A stretch of 64,000 nt of DNA from Bacillus gobiensis (GCF_001278705.1 NZ_CP012600.1:496190-560189); one strand, 5' to 3'. Shown: positions 49,911 through 59,442, counted from the first letter of the stretch. A program made the numbers and translations. Notes: a model not told the origin generated them from the sequence alone.

Positions 49911-50183
49911 TTAAATCTGATCATCCATTTTATTATTCGTATTTCTAATATACCTTGCAAAGACGATTGCAAGTGATGAAATAGCTGCTATAAACAAAAT
50001 CATCCATATGACAGGATAATTTCTTGTGAAAAGACAGTAAACAACTCCAATTAAACTAATGATAAGAACTAACTTCAAATTAAATATTGGGACAAAATAG
50101 TGGAGATAGCCACTAATCAATAATACGATTAAAATAAACATGACAAGTTGAATTGTTCCAAATAATAAATTCCATGTCGTCAC
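49911..50183 (-). CDS. Small membrane protein
   Basis: A 90-residue protein with three hydrophobic helices (about 8-28, 36-52, 60-80) and a charged tail (YIRNTNNKMDDQI). It starts with GTG at 50183 after AGGAGAGA; ATG three codons downstream is an alternative. It is convergent with the acidic secreted protein and alone between two non-coding stretches. Function unknown. Confidence 0.65.
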   Translation of the reverse strand: MTTWNLLFGTIQLVMFILIVLLISGYLHYFVPIFNLKLVLIISLIGVVYCLFTRNYPVIWMILFIAAISSLAIVFARYIRNTNNKMDDQI

Positions 50184-50445
50184 CTCTCTCCTAGCGAACT
50201 CTAATGCTACTACTCTTAACCATGCTTTCAGCTCCGTATTGAGATTTTATGTTTTTTACTAAATTCTATGTTCTTTTGGGGCTTTCCTTCTTAATTAATT
50301 ATTAAAACCTATTCTTTTTCAATTGATTGAAAATGTTATAGTTCGACAGCTGCAAAACGCAGCTGTTTTTGTTATTTCCAGAACGTGCATTCGTATTTCA
50401 AGAATGGTAAAATATTAGGTATATTACAGCAGAGGAGTATGAATT

Positions 50446-51687
50446 TTGAGTGATCTAACGTTTATCCATGCTGCTGATTTGCATTTGGACAGTCCGTTTC
50501 TTGGAGTGAGCCAGCTTCCGGAAACGATTTTTAAGCGTTTGAAAGAAAGCACCTTTAAGAGCGTAATCAACTTAATTGATATCTGCATTGCGAAAAAGAT
50601 CGATTTTCTTTTGCTATCGGGGGATCTGTTTGACGAAGCGAACCGGAGCTTAAAGGCGCAATTTTTCTTAAGAAATCAATTTATCCGGCTTGAAACAGCG
50701 GGAATTCATGTTTATGTCATTTACGGAAATCATGATCATTTAAGCGGTGAATGGACGCCGGTCGAATGGCCGGAAAATGTTCATGTGTTTTCAGCAGAAG
50801 CTGTTGAAGAAAAATCATATTACCGGGGAACAAACCGGCTCGCGAGTATCTATGGCAGCAGCTATAAGAAGAGAGAGCAATTTGACAATCAAGCGGCAGA
50901 TTTTAAGCGGAGTACAGATGCAAAATACCATATTGCCATGCTTCACGGTACGTATGCAGGGGAAAAAGAGCACAATCCTTACAGCCCTTTTCTTTTGAAT
51001 GACCTCATTCAAGCTGATATGGATTACTGGGCACTGGGGCATATACATAAGAGGCAGGTAATTTCAGCTGAGCATCCTGCCGCGATTTATGCCGGCAATT
51101 TACAAGCACGGCACCAGAAAGAAACAGGCGAAAAAGGCTGTTATGTTGTTAGGCTGACAGAGCACGAGGCATCCTATGAATTCATCCCGGTTGCAGACGT
51201 ATTGTGGCTGAAACTCCATGTTGACGTTTCGGATACAAACAGTGTCACAGAGCTGCACGGCAGGATCGAAGAAAAATTCGACTCGATAAGACATAAAGAC
51301 CGGGCAGTATGTGTTAGGCTTTCTCTAACTGGTGCCGTACCTGAATTTATGCGGGAAGCCCGGGAAGGAACGTTTGAGGAAATCGTTGACGTATTTCGTG
51401 AGCAGGAGGAAGAAGAGGAATCCTTCGTTTGGCTTCTCGGTATCGAAGATCATATGAACAGGCAAACTGCACACACTGAAGAAGGCTTGCTGAAGGAGCT
51501 TACAGAGGAAATGGATCACATTCAATTGGAAGATGGAATGTTTTCTTCACTGGAAAGCAATCCCTTCTATCGTAGGTACGCTTCTCAATTGAATGAAGCG
51601 GACTTGATGGAAATGAAAGCAGAGGCAAAGGTGTTACTGGCCGATCAGTTTGCCGCGTTTGAAAGGAGCGGAGGTGGACGAGCTTGA
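50446..51687 (+). CDS. yhaO: Metallophosphoesterase YhaO (SbcD/Mre11-like)
   Basis: A 413-residue exonuclease-like protein (408 in B. subtilis). Phosphoesterase motifs are FIHAADLHLDSP, LLSGDLFDEAN, YGNHDH, LHGTYAG and GHIHKRQ, giving all metal-binding Asp/His/Asn residues. It starts with TTG at 50446 after GAGGAG. YhaO and YhaN together form an SbcCD-like pair suggested to process DNA ends. TTG of yhaN overlaps its stop codon. Confidence 0.94.
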   Translation: MSDLTFIHAADLHLDSPFLGVSQLPETIFKRLKESTFKSVINLIDICIAKKIDFLLLSGDLFDEANRSLKAQFFLRNQFIRLETAGIHVYVIYGNHDHLSGEWTPVEWPENVHVFSAEAVEEKSYYRGTNRLASIYGSSYKKREQFDNQAADFKRSTDAKYHIAMLHGTYAGEKEHNPYSPFLLNDLIQADMDYWALGHIHKRQVISAEHPAAIYAGNLQARHQKETGEKGCYVVRLTEHEASYEFIPVADVLWLKLHVDVSDTNSVTELHGRIEEKFDSIRHKDRAVCVRLSLTGAVPEFMREAREGTFEEIVDVFREQEEEEESFVWLLGIEDHMNRQTAHTEEGLLKELTEEMDHIQLEDGMFSSLESNPFYRRYASQLNEADLMEMKAEAKVLLADQFAAFERSGGGRA

Positions 51688-54626
51688 AGATCGCGTCGCT
51701 GCACATATATGGATATGGAAAATTTATCAACAAGACGTTTCGTTTTTCTTCTTCGCGGATTCAAATTATTTACGGAATCAATGAATCGGGAAAAACAACG
51801 CTGATGAATTTCATCGAGGATATGTTATTCGGATTTAAGAAGCAGAGCCAGTATAAGCCGAAACGCGGTGGTACTTATGGCGGAATGCTGGTGATCGATC
51901 ATGAGGAGCTGGGCGAAGTCAAAATTGAACGAACCGGTATTAAAAATGAAGACGTCCGGGTCCTGCTCCAAGATGGAAGGGTGGAAAACGGGGACTTTTT
52001 GGACAAGCTTTTGCATCATATGGATCGCTCTCTGTTTAAATCGATCTACTCATTTGACGTGTTTGGCTTGCAGGAGGTGCATAAGCTGAATCGAGAAAAA
52101 ATCGGCCAATTTTTATTTTTCTCAAGCTTATTCGGATCAGACGCGATTGCGAATATAGACAGTCATTTGAAAAAACAGCAGGATGCCTTGTTTAAGCCAA
52201 ACGGGCGTAAACCTGAATTGAACCGTTCACTCGAGGAACTGAAAAAAACGGTTTTCGAACATAAAAAAGCAAAAAGCCAGTCACAAGAATACCAATCGAT
52301 CATTGAAAACCAGCAGAAAAGCAATAATGAGCTACTGCAATGTGAAGAAAAGTTGCAAACTCTGCAGACGGAAATGGACCAAATCAACCGAAGTATTCAA
52401 ATGAAGCCTAAATTAGAAGATGAAGCCAAACTTCGTCGAGAGATTGAAAGCGAAAAAAGCAGGCGTTACGAATTTTTTCCTGAGGACGGGCTGCACCTTT
52501 TGGAAAAATATGAATCACATCTTCATCCCAAAGCGGCCCAGCTTGCAGCAATACGCGATTCGGAGAAAAAGCTGCAAGCAAAAATCGATGAATTATCAGG
52601 TCAAAGCGAGCTTCTTAAGAAGGAAGAAGAGGTTGCCCAGCTCTTGTCATCTCATCCAATCTATGAATCTCATTTGGAGAGACTAACAGCGATTGAGCAG
52701 CAAACCGAGCGTTATCGAAGCGAATTTTTTAGCGGACTCCAAAAGCTAAATGGAACAACTGAAGAAGATGTAGCAATCGTTGATTGTACCTATGAATATG
52801 AATGGAAGCTCAAAGAAGAGGTTCAAGCCTATCTTCAGCTGCAGCAAAAGAAAAAAGAACTGGACGAGCAATTTAATCTGGCAAGAGCGGATTTAGACGA
52901 AGCAGAAAAATCATATGCTTTTACAAAGGAGTCTATATTAAACGACGAGCTGCGCAAGCAAAAAGAAGAGGCGCTTTATGACCTGGAACAAAAACAAAAT
53001 TCAAAAGTAAACTCCGCTGCGAAAAGAGATGAAGCGGAAAAGCAGCTTGCTGCATTACGCTTGGAGGAGAAAGGCCGAAAAAAAAGACATATTGCCATAT
53101 TTTCGGCTTTGGCTGTATTTTGTATCGCCGCTTCTGTTGTTTGCTATGTTATGGAACAGCGTCTTGCCGCAATCTGCTTACTCCCGGCAGCAATTGTTTT
53201 GCTGTATTTCGGATGGAAATCCCCCAGAGCTTCAGCGGTTGTGGCAATGATGGAAAAACAGCTGGCTGACATGAAAAAGGAACAGCCGCCCTCTAAAAGA
53301 GACTGGGAGGCGGTCCAAACCTTAAAAGAAGAGCTGTGGCTCGACGACCATACTAAACAGAGGCTAATGGCCGAAAATCATGCGCTTGTGCAAAGAGAAG
53401 CCGCTTATGAAAGAGTCATCACAGGATTTGAAGAATGGGAAACCAGGATGCGCCCCGTTGAAGAGGGTGTGCGCGGCTATTTAAAATCACTCAAGCTTTC
53501 AATAGATCCTGTTTATCTGCTTGATGCCTACTCCTTGATGAAACAGCTTAATGATCAATTGCAGCAAATTAAAAAATTAGAAACGGATAAAAAAGATCTT
53601 GAGCGCCTTATTCGTTCATTTGAAGAGCAGCTTGCTCAATTGCAGGAGGAAAAAGGATATGGGAATGTTGCAGAACAGATTTACAGGCTGAAAAAAGGTC
53701 TTCAAGAGCAAAAGCAAGCCAATAAAAAAAGAGAAGAAGCAGCACTTTCACTGCAGCATGCTCGTGATCAAACCGAAAGCTTGCAAAAAGAGATGAATTA
53801 TTTTAAAACCCAAATAGAGCATCTTTTTCAAAACATCGAGGTAACGAATGAACAGGAATTTAGATCATATGCCAAAGCTCACGACAGGCGAGAAAAAATC
53901 AAACAAGAGCATAGCCGCTTGACACAGGAGCTGATATTCATTGATGATCGCGTACGAGAGCTCGCAGCACATTACAGCGTCGATGAGCTTGAGGCTAAAG
54001 CTGCAGATATAAATCAACAGTTAAAAGAAGGACGGGCTAACCTGAAAAAGATCCAAGAACGTATTGCATATCTTCAAATGAAACAGCAAGAAATCGAGAA
54101 ATCCGGTATGGAATCAGAGCTGGCGCATAAAGTGACGTTACAAAGGAATGAAAGCAAAGAGCTGGCGAAAAAATGGGGAGCTATCCAGCTTGCCAGAGAA
54201 GTCATTCGCCGAAGGATTGATTATCATCAAAAGGTGCGCCTTCCTTCGCTTTTGAGAAAAGCCGAAGAGCTAATCGATCCATTAACGGACGGAAGATATG
54301 TAGAATTGTATTTTTCCGAAGTGGATCAAACGCTTATGGTGAGGAGAAAGGATGGGCTTATCTTTTATGCCCACGAGCTGTCGCAGGCCACGTGTGAGCA
54401 GCTGTATACAGCAATCCGCTTTTCATTGGCTCTTTCTCACGTAAATGGACTGCGTATGCCGTTTTTAATGGATGACAGCTTTGTTCATTTTGACAAGCAA
54501 AGACTGCTAAAAGTGACATCGGTCATCGAAAAATGGGTGGATACGGATCAGCAAGTCCTGTTGTTTACCTGTCATGGACATATTAAAGAAACCTTTTCAA
54601 CTGGGGAGGTAACGTCGCTTTCGTAA
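51684..54626 (+). CDS. yhaN: SMC/Rad50-like ATPase YhaN with a central membrane hairpin
   Basis: A 980-residue AAA/SMC-like ATPase (963 in B. subtilis). Walker A is GINESGKTT (31-39); Walker B is FLMDDSFVHFD near the C-terminus, with signature-like LSQATCEQL. Long coiled coils fill residues 175-465 and 530-880. At the centre (about 468-512) two hydrophobic helices (HIAIFSALAVFCIAASVVCY and AAICLLPAAIVLLYFGW) separated by MEQRL replace the Cys zinc hook of Rad50/SbcC. It thus looks membrane-tethered through the apex. TTG start overlaps yhaO (TTGA). Confidence 0.93.
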   Translation: MKIASLHIYGYGKFINKTFRFSSSRIQIIYGINESGKTTLMNFIEDMLFGFKKQSQYKPKRGGTYGGMLVIDHEELGEVKIERTGIKNEDVRVLLQDGRVENGDFLDKLLHHMDRSLFKSIYSFDVFGLQEVHKLNREKIGQFLFFSSLFGSDAIANIDSHLKKQQDALFKPNGRKPELNRSLEELKKTVFEHKKAKSQSQEYQSIIENQQKSNNELLQCEEKLQTLQTEMDQINRSIQMKPKLEDEAKLRREIESEKSRRYEFFPEDGLHLLEKYESHLHPKAAQLAAIRDSEKKLQAKIDELSGQSELLKKEEEVAQLLSSHPIYESHLERLTAIEQQTERYRSEFFSGLQKLNGTTEEDVAIVDCTYEYEWKLKEEVQAYLQLQQKKKELDEQFNLARADLDEAEKSYAFTKESILNDELRKQKEEALYDLEQKQNSKVNSAAKRDEAEKQLAALRLEEKGRKKRHIAIFSALAVFCIAASVVCYVMEQRLAAICLLPAAIVLLYFGWKSPRASAVVAMMEKQLADMKKEQPPSKRDWEAVQTLKEELWLDDHTKQRLMAENHALVQREAAYERVITGFEEWETRMRPVEEGVRGYLKSLKLSIDPVYLLDAYSLMKQLNDQLQQIKKLETDKKDLERLIRSFEEQLAQLQEEKGYGNVAEQIYRLKKGLQEQKQANKKREEAALSLQHARDQTESLQKEMNYFKTQIEHLFQNIEVTNEQEFRSYAKAHDRREKIKQEHSRLTQELIFIDDRVRELAAHYSVDELEAKAADINQQLKEGRANLKKIQERIAYLQMKQQEIEKSGMESELAHKVTLQRNESKELAKKWGAIQLAREVIRRRIDYHQKVRLPSLLRKAEELIDPLTDGRYVELYFSEVDQTLMVRRKDGLIFYAHELSQATCEQLYTAIRFSLALSHVNGLRMPFLMDDSFVHFDKQRLLKVTSVIEKWVDTDQQVLLFTCHGHIKETFSTGEVTSLS

Positions 54627-54694
54627 AGCGGAAAATCCTGCCGGAAAATCAAATATGATATACTAAAATGTATAATTTAGAGGGAGCTGGGAAC

Positions 54695-55639
54695 ATGGTA
54701 AAAGGAATATTACTGCATGACGTAGGAGAGCAGTTTGATTCATATCTGCTGATTAAATCGTCAGCGAAAGGGATTGCAAGCAATGGCAAGCCTTTTTTAA
54801 CTCTGATGCTGCAGGACCAATCCGGAGATATTGAAGCAAAGCTTTGGGATGCCAAGCCAAATGATGAAACTACATACGGTCCGCAGACGATTGTAAAGGT
54901 AACCGGAGATATTCATCATTATCGGGGAAGAAACCAGCTGAAGCTAAGAAACATCAGACCGGTTGAGCCTACGGAAACGATGAAGCCGGAAGACTTTCTG
55001 GAAACTGCGCCGCTTCCAAAACAGGAAATGTCTGACATCGTAACCCAATATATTTTTGAAATGAATAACCCAAATATACAGCGGATCACTAGGTATCTGC
55101 TTAAAAAATACGGCACTGAATTTTTCGACTATCCGGCCGCAACGAAAAATCATCACGAATTTGTATCAGGGCTAGCGTACCACGTTGTTTCTATGCTGAA
55201 GCTGGCAAAGTCCGTTGCGGAGCTTTATCCGAGCTTGGATAAGGACTTGCTCTATGCAGGGGTCATTCTTCATGATCTTGGGAAGGTCAAGGAGCTTTCC
55301 GGTCCAATCTCTACTGCATACACAGTAGAAGGGAATCTTTTAGGCCACATCTCGATTATGGTAACAGAGATTTCCAAAGCGGCAGAGGAATTGGAAATAG
55401 ACGCTGAAGAGGTCTTGATTCTTCAGCATCTCATCTTAAGCCACCATGGAAAAGCCGAGTGGGGAAGCCCTAAGCCGCCAATGATAAAAGAAGCTGAAAT
55501 TCTGCATTACATTGATAATTTGGATGCCAAAATGAATATGATGGACCGTGCATTAGAAAGAGTAAAGCCGGGAGAATATACCGAACGGGTATTTGCGCTT
55601 GATAACAGGATGTTCTACAAGCCTGCGTTTCATAAATAG
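54695..55639 (+). CDS. yhaM: 3'-5' exoribonuclease YhaM
   Basis: A 314-residue RNase, exactly the length of B. subtilis YhaM. The OB-fold nucleic-acid domain (about 20-100, [22 protein letters not shown]) is followed by an HD hydrolase domain ([36 protein letters not shown]). It degrades RNA processively from the 3' end. The start is the ATG at 54695 after AGAGGGAG; the frame is open 27 bases further upstream without a site. It follows yhaN by 68 bases. Confidence 0.96.
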   Translation: MVKGILLHDVGEQFDSYLLIKSSAKGIASNGKPFLTLMLQDQSGDIEAKLWDAKPNDETTYGPQTIVKVTGDIHHYRGRNQLKLRNIRPVEPTETMKPEDFLETAPLPKQEMSDIVTQYIFEMNNPNIQRITRYLLKKYGTEFFDYPAATKNHHEFVSGLAYHVVSMLKLAKSVAELYPSLDKDLLYAGVILHDLGKVKELSGPISTAYTVEGNLLGHISIMVTEISKAAEELEIDAEEVLILQHLILSHHGKAEWGSPKPPMIKEAEILHYIDNLDAKMNMMDRALERVKPGEYTERVFALDNRMFYKPAFHK

Positions 55640-55704
55640 TAGCATAACTTGTCTTTTACCAGCATAACGTTGTAATAAACGATATATAGCTGGGAGGGAG
55701 AACC

Positions 55705-55890
55705 TTGCTACTATTGCCTTGGTGGGTGTACTTATGCATTATTGGGATTATTTTCTGCCTTTACAAGGTCATTACGACAACTAAGGAAGAGGAACAGATT
55801 GATCAATCCTTTATTGAAAAAGAAGGGCAAATCTTTATGGAACGAATCAAAAAAGAAAAAGAGCGCAGAATCGAATTGAAAAAAGATTAA
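55705..55890 (+). CDS. yhaL: Sporulation membrane protein YhaL
   Basis: A 61-residue protein with one N-terminal membrane helix (LPWWVYLCIIGIIFCLYKVI) and a charged coiled tail (EEEQIDQSFIEKEGQIFMERIKKEKERRIEL). It starts with TTG at 55705 after GGGAGGGAG. Position between yhaM and prsA matches the sporulation-specific yhaL of B. subtilis (about 70 residues there). Confidence 0.88.
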   Translation: MLLLPWWVYLCIIGIIFCLYKVITTTKEEEQIDQSFIEKEGQIFMERIKKEKERRIELKKD

Positions 55891-55900
55891 AGATATACAT

Positions 55901-55938
55901 AAAAAGCGTTGGCCTATCAAAAGAGGCCAACGCTTTTT
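55901..55938. terminator. Bidirectional terminator yhaL / prsA
   Basis: AAAAAGCGTTGGCCT / AGGCCAACGCTTTTT, a perfect 15-bp stem with an 8-base loop. Confidence 0.95.
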
Positions 55939-55962
55939 ATTCTGTACTAACTCACTGATTTA

Positions 55963-56838
55963 TTATGATCCCTGTGGTGCCTGCGGTGCCTGTGGAGCAG
56001 CATCTTTGTTAAATGTTTCTTTTAAATCCTTGTCCTTTACATCAACCTTGGCATCTTGAACCATTTTATCGACGATTCCCTGAACAGTTGCCTGGTCAGC
56101 TGTCTTTTGCTTTTTAACATCTTCCGTAAGCTCTTTCTTCATATCCTCATACTTGCCGCGTTCTGCTGTCTTTTTGATGATATGATAGCCGTATTGTGTT
56201 TTAACAGGCGCGCTTACTTCACCGACTTTTAATTTATAAGCGGCGTCGCTGAATTCTTTAACCATTTGTCCATCTTTTGCGAAAAAGCCCAAGTCTCCGC
56301 CTTGTTGAGCAGTGCCGTCTGTTGAGTATTCCTTCGCTAAATCTTCAAATTTTTCGCCGTCTTTTAGTTTTTTCTCAACTTCTTTAGCTTTGTTCTCATC
56401 CGTAACTAAAATATGGCTGGCGCGGATTTGTCCTTCCAGGCTGTCATAATATTTTTTTACTTCGTCATCCGTTACTTTTGCTTGATCTTCAGCAGCTTTT
56501 GTTGTCAGCAGCTCGAATTTGACTTGCTGCTTGACATAGTCTTCCCCTTGCTGCTGGATCATTTGTTCAATCTGGGCACCCATTTGTCCCTTGCGGTACT
56601 CTTCTAATTTCGCATCTATTTCTTCATCAGTTACATCATATTTTTCATCCAGTACTTTTTCTTGAACCATCATAGTGAGGATCTGTGATCCTGCTGCACT
56701 TTTTAGATTCGAGTAAAATTCATCTTTTGTCACATTTCCGGCATCTGACTGTGCAATAACTTCAGAATCGCCGCTGTTGCATGCGCTAAGGACTAGCAAG
56801 CTAGTTGCGGTAATTGCCGCAGCTGTAATCTTTTTCAT
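55963..56838 (-). CDS. prsA: Foldase lipoprotein PrsA
   Basis: A 291-residue lipoprotein (292 in B. subtilis) that folds secreted proteins on the outer face of the membrane. The lipobox LSAC makes Cys20 the lipid-modified residue. A parvulin-type peptidyl-prolyl isomerase domain lies in the middle (about 132-225, IRASHILVTDENKA, FEDLAKEYSTDGTAQQGGDLGFFA, VGEVSAPVKTQYGYHIIK). The tail has a PQAPQAPQG extension. Substrates would include secreted enzymes and penicillin-binding proteins. Target of ScoC-type regulation is plausible since scoC is next door. Confidence 0.96.
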   Translation of the reverse strand: MKKITAAAITATSLLVLSACNSGDSEVIAQSDAGNVTKDEFYSNLKSAAGSQILTMMVQEKVLDEKYDVTDEEIDAKLEEYRKGQMGAQIEQMIQQQGEDYVKQQVKFELLTTKAAEDQAKVTDDEVKKYYDSLEGQIRASHILVTDENKAKEVEKKLKDGEKFEDLAKEYSTDGTAQQGGDLGFFAKDGQMVKEFSDAAYKLKVGEVSAPVKTQYGYHIIKKTAERGKYEDMKKELTEDVKKQKTADQATVQGIVDKMVQDAKVDVKDKDLKETFNKDAAPQAPQAPQGS

Positions 56839-56993
56839 TTAATTCAAACACTCCTAATCATACGTATTTGCCTACGTATTGTATCATAACATATTGTGAC
56901 ACTTGAGAAAAAGATTTGTAATAGTGATATCCGTCTAGTCAATTATTTTTACCCATCATACAAATATATTGAACAAAAAAAGGAGGCTATATT

Positions 56994-57080
56994 ATGAGTG
57001 GAGGATATTCAAGCGGATTTGCATTAATCGTGGTGCTTTTTATTTTGTTGATTATCGTTGGTGCAGCATACTTGTGCTAA
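56994..57080 (+). CDS. YjcZ-family sporulation peptide
   Basis: A 28-residue hydrophobic peptide MSGGYSSGFALIVVLFILLI and VGAAYLC. The SGGYSSGFALIVVLFILLIIVG pattern is the hallmark of the YjcZ family, small coat or forespore membrane peptides made during sporulation. AAAAAGGAGG sits 7 bases before the ATG. CATACAAA at 56957-56964 may be part of a sporulation sigma promoter. A strong terminator follows directly. Confidence 0.9.
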   Translation: MSGGYSSGFALIVVLFILLIIVGAAYLC

Positions 57081-57084
57081 AAAA

Positions 57085-57116
57085 CGGCCGCCCTTTTCAT
57101 AGGGCGGCGTTTTTTT
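57085..57116 (+). terminator. Terminator after the YjcZ-like gene
   Basis: GCCGCCC / GGGCGGC with flanking ACG / CGT pairs, then TTTTTTT. Confidence 0.92.
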
Positions 57117-57142
57117 GCTTCATGGATATGCATAAAAACGAA

Positions 57143-57186
57143 AAAAAGAGCAGAGAACGTTTGGATTCGTTCTGCTGCTCTTTTTT
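57143..57186 (-). terminator. Hairpin terminator downstream of the small membrane ORF
   Basis: AAAGAGCAG-AGAACG pairs with CGTTCT-GCTGCTCTTT, leaving flanking A and T tracts. It ends the minus-strand unit containing the 57207-57377 ORF. Confidence 0.75.
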
Positions 57187-57206
57187 CATTTTCTGTTGTT
57201 TTTAGT

Positions 57207-57377
57207 TTAATTTAAAGCAAGAGAAATCTCCACAAAGGAAGAGATCAGCAATATTAAAATAAGCACGTTAATCCATCTAAATACCTTGTCCTGGCGGTCT
57301 TCAGGAATCTCTCTGACCAGGCACAACGCATTGGTGAGCTTATTTATATAGTATAGAATAAATACAGAAAAAACCAT
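57207..57377 (-). CDS. Small two-helix membrane protein, start uncertain
   Basis: A 56-residue frame MVFSVFILYYINKLTNALCL, VREIPEDRQDKVFRWINVLI and LILLISSFVEISLALN shows two membrane helices around a charged loop, the composition of a real protein. The ATG lacks a ribosome binding site; a GGGGGAT site lies upstream in front of non-standard codons (ATA/ATC/ATT), so the true start may be atypical and add about five residues. It is followed by a terminator. It may correspond to yhaK-type small proteins, unproven. Confidence 0.55.
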   Translation of the reverse strand: MVFSVFILYYINKLTNALCLVREIPEDRQDKVFRWINVLILILLISSFVEISLALN

Positions 57378-57581
57378 GAAATAGAAAATGATTATGGGAG
57401 ATCCCCCTCTCTTTTCTTCTCCATACTACATTATCAAATATTTATTAAAAAAGATAGAAAATAGACTAAATAAAGCTGTATTTTTCAGACGAAATTGGAC
57501 ACTTAGTGAAGCGGCTGCTTTCCACTTTGGCTAAGATAAGCTAAAATAGAACTAATACTCTTAGTTAAATGGGATGGTTTT

Positions 57582-57914
57582 ATGGAGGAAAGGATTTCAC
57601 GATTAGAATATTACATCACATTGCTTATGGAAAACGCTGACATGAGCAAGCATCCTTTTCATGCACTTGTGATAAGGACGGGGCTCTCAGAAGAAGAAGT
57701 ATTGGAGATTAAAAGAGTCTGCTCGGAACTGGAACAGGACTTGGACATACAAAAAACGCAAGGCTATATGAGCTTTGAAAAGCTCCTTGCGCTTTTTGCA
57801 GGACAGTTAAATGAAAAGTTAAATGTTCATGAGACAATCTATGCCCTGCGAGATCAAGGGTTATTTGTGTCACTCATGGATGAATTCATTTCCATCATAA
57901 AAAAATTTGATTAG
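57582..57914 (+). CDS. yhaI: DUF1878 family protein YhaI
   Basis: A 110-residue helical, acidic protein ([20 protein letters not shown]), close in size and sequence to B. subtilis YhaI. It overlaps the convergent scoC gene by 4 bases at the 3' end. Function unknown. The ATG follows TTTTATGG with no strong Shine-Dalgarno sequence. Confidence 0.88.
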   Translation: MEERISRLEYYITLLMENADMSKHPFHALVIRTGLSEEEVLEIKRVCSELEQDLDIQKTQGYMSFEKLLALFAGQLNEKLNVHETIYALRDQGLFVSLMDEFISIIKKFD

Positions 57915-58516
57915 TTAATCGGCTCGAGAGTTTCTTCAAAGTCCGGTGTTTCTTCAACTTTTTTCTTTTTCAATTTTCCTGAATCTGTCGTAAATTCTGT
58001 TTCGATATTGCTGAAGGATGTCTCAAAGATCTCCATAAAGTCGTCCCCGTAAATATTACGAATGATACACATCATTTCAATAATTTCGGGGAACTTTCCA
58101 TAAAGCTGTTGCAGCGGCTGTGCACCTTTGAAAACTGCGTTATGTGATGGGTCGTATTCTTCCAGCAGCTTTAAGAAAACTTCTTCGCCTTTTTCTGTCA
58201 GCTGGATATACGTATTCCGCTTGTCATTATTTTTTTTAGAAAATTGCAGATATCCTCTTTCTTCCAGCTTTTTTGAAAAGTTAAACGCTGTGGATACATG
58301 CATTACTCCGAATTTTGCGATTTCTGAAATGGAAGCACCCTTTAGCTGATAAGCAATCCAGAGAATATGATGTTCATTGATATTGAGCTCGAATGGTTTA
58401 ATCCATTGCTGCCAATCCTTTTCAATCGATTTCCAGAGTGCTTTGCTAAGCTGGGCCATTTTTTGGCTAAATAAAAGTGCCTCTTTAATAGAGTAATCTT
58501 GATCCAACTTATTCAC
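57911..58516 (-). CDS. scoC: MarR-family transition-state regulator ScoC (Hpr)
   Basis: A 201-residue winged-helix regulator (203 in B. subtilis). The MarR HTH is at about 55-125 ([61 protein letters not shown]). ScoC represses protease genes (aprE, nprE), oligopeptide permeases and sporulation genes during growth. An acidic C-terminal tail follows. AGAGCAGGTGAAG precedes the start. It is monocistronic. Confidence 0.95.
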   Translation of the reverse strand: MNKLDQDYSIKEALLFSQKMAQLSKALWKSIEKDWQQWIKPFELNINEHHILWIAYQLKGASISEIAKFGVMHVSTAFNFSKKLEERGYLQFSKKNNDKRNTYIQLTEKGEEVFLKLLEEYDPSHNAVFKGAQPLQQLYGKFPEIIEMMCIIRNIYGDDFMEIFETSFSNIETEFTTDSGKLKKKKVEETPDFEETLEPIN

Positions 58517-58643
58517 TAATCTTCACCTGCTCTCTTTTTCTTGTAATTTCTATTATGCCAATAAAATAAAGATTAATAAAGATCTAAATTAACGAAATTT
58601 TTAAAAAGTAAGAGAAATAGCGGTTACACAAAGTTTTTTATAT

Positions 58644-58680
58644 TAAAAAAAGCACATATTTCAAAATATGTGCTTTTTTT
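58644..58680 (-). terminator. Terminator between yhaH and scoC
   Basis: AAAAAAAGCACATATTT / AAATATGTGCTTTTTTT, near-perfect long stem, terminating yhaH. Confidence 0.9.
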
Positions 58681-58706
58681 CCTTGAAAAAAATATTTTTA
58701 AATATA

Positions 58707-59063
58707 TTACTTTTGTAAGTTTTTCTCCAGCTGTTTAATTTTCTCTTCGATTTCAGCCAATTCTTTTTGTAAATCCTGTTGATGAGGTTTTATTTCTTCA
58801 CGCCAAGTTTTAATTGAATTTTGAAGTTCACCGCTTACTTCCTTAACCACTTCAATACCTTCCTTAGCTGTTGTAACAATTTGTTCGGTTAATGAAGATC
58901 CATCGTTTTTTAGCTTTTGCACTGTTTCTTCGAGTTTCCCGCAGTTTGATTTTAATTGCCCGCGCAGCTCTTTTCCGGATGTCGGAGCTGAAAACAATAC
59001 TGCAGCACCGCCAACAATCCCCCCTACGACAAGACCTGCTAAAAGAGAACGATTATTTGCCAT
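58707..59063 (-). CDS. yhaH: YtxH-domain protein YhaH
   Basis: A 118-residue protein, as in B. subtilis. It has one N-terminal helix (LLAGLVVGGIVGGAAVLFSAPTSGKELR, the YtxH glycine motif) and a long coiled coil (about 35-118). Start is the ATG at 59063, 8 bases behind GGAG; the longer frame begins with GTG three codons upstream. Family members are stress- or sporulation-associated, membrane-anchored and of unknown action. Confidence 0.9.
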   Translation of the reverse strand: MANNRSLLAGLVVGGIVGGAAVLFSAPTSGKELRGQLKSNCGKLEETVQKLKNDGSSLTEQIVTTAKEGIEVVKEVSGELQNSIKTWREEIKPHQQDLQKELAEIEEKIKQLEKNLQK

Positions 59064-59224
59064 TTCGATCACTCCACACTAAAGATTTGAACAGAAAATC
59101 TGATCATAGCTTGCTTTATTTTAGCATACTTTTATAGAAGAACTTAAATGTTAATATTTTATCGGAATGAAAGAGGTTAATTTTAAGGAACGGTGCTGAT
59201 ATAACCTCATTGGAGGAACTAGCT

Positions 59225-59404
59225 ATGATTCTCATTTTATCAATTATAGGTATTGTTTGCTTTGCTGGATCCCTGCGCTATTTGCACCTGCTTGGAGCAC
59301 AAGCATCCTATCCGCCTAAGCATGTGTTAAGGCAAAAAGCCACCATGTGCGCAACAGGACTATGCATTGCACTGTTACTTATCCTTTTATTAAGGTTGCT
59401 CTAA
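59225..59404 (+). CDS. Small membrane protein with two helices
   Basis: A 59-residue protein (MILILSIIGIVCFAGSLRYL, then KHVLRQKATMCATGLCIALL and LILLLRLL). GGAGGAACTAGCT gives good spacing to the ATG at 59225; a longer frame from TTG at 59210 overlaps that site and is rejected. Two helices linked by a basic loop. Function unknown. Confidence 0.7.
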   Translation: MILILSIIGIVCFAGSLRYLHLLGAQASYPPKHVLRQKATMCATGLCIALLLILLLRLL

Positions 59405-59437
59405 TAAAAAAGCCTCTTCACATAAAATGAAGAGGCT
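59404..59437. terminator. Bidirectional terminator upstream of trpP 3' end
   Basis: AGCCTCTTCA / TGAAGAGGCT, 10-bp perfect stem with a 7-base loop; TTTTTTATT follows on the minus strand (trpP side). Confidence 0.9.
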
Positions 59438-59442
59438 GTACG

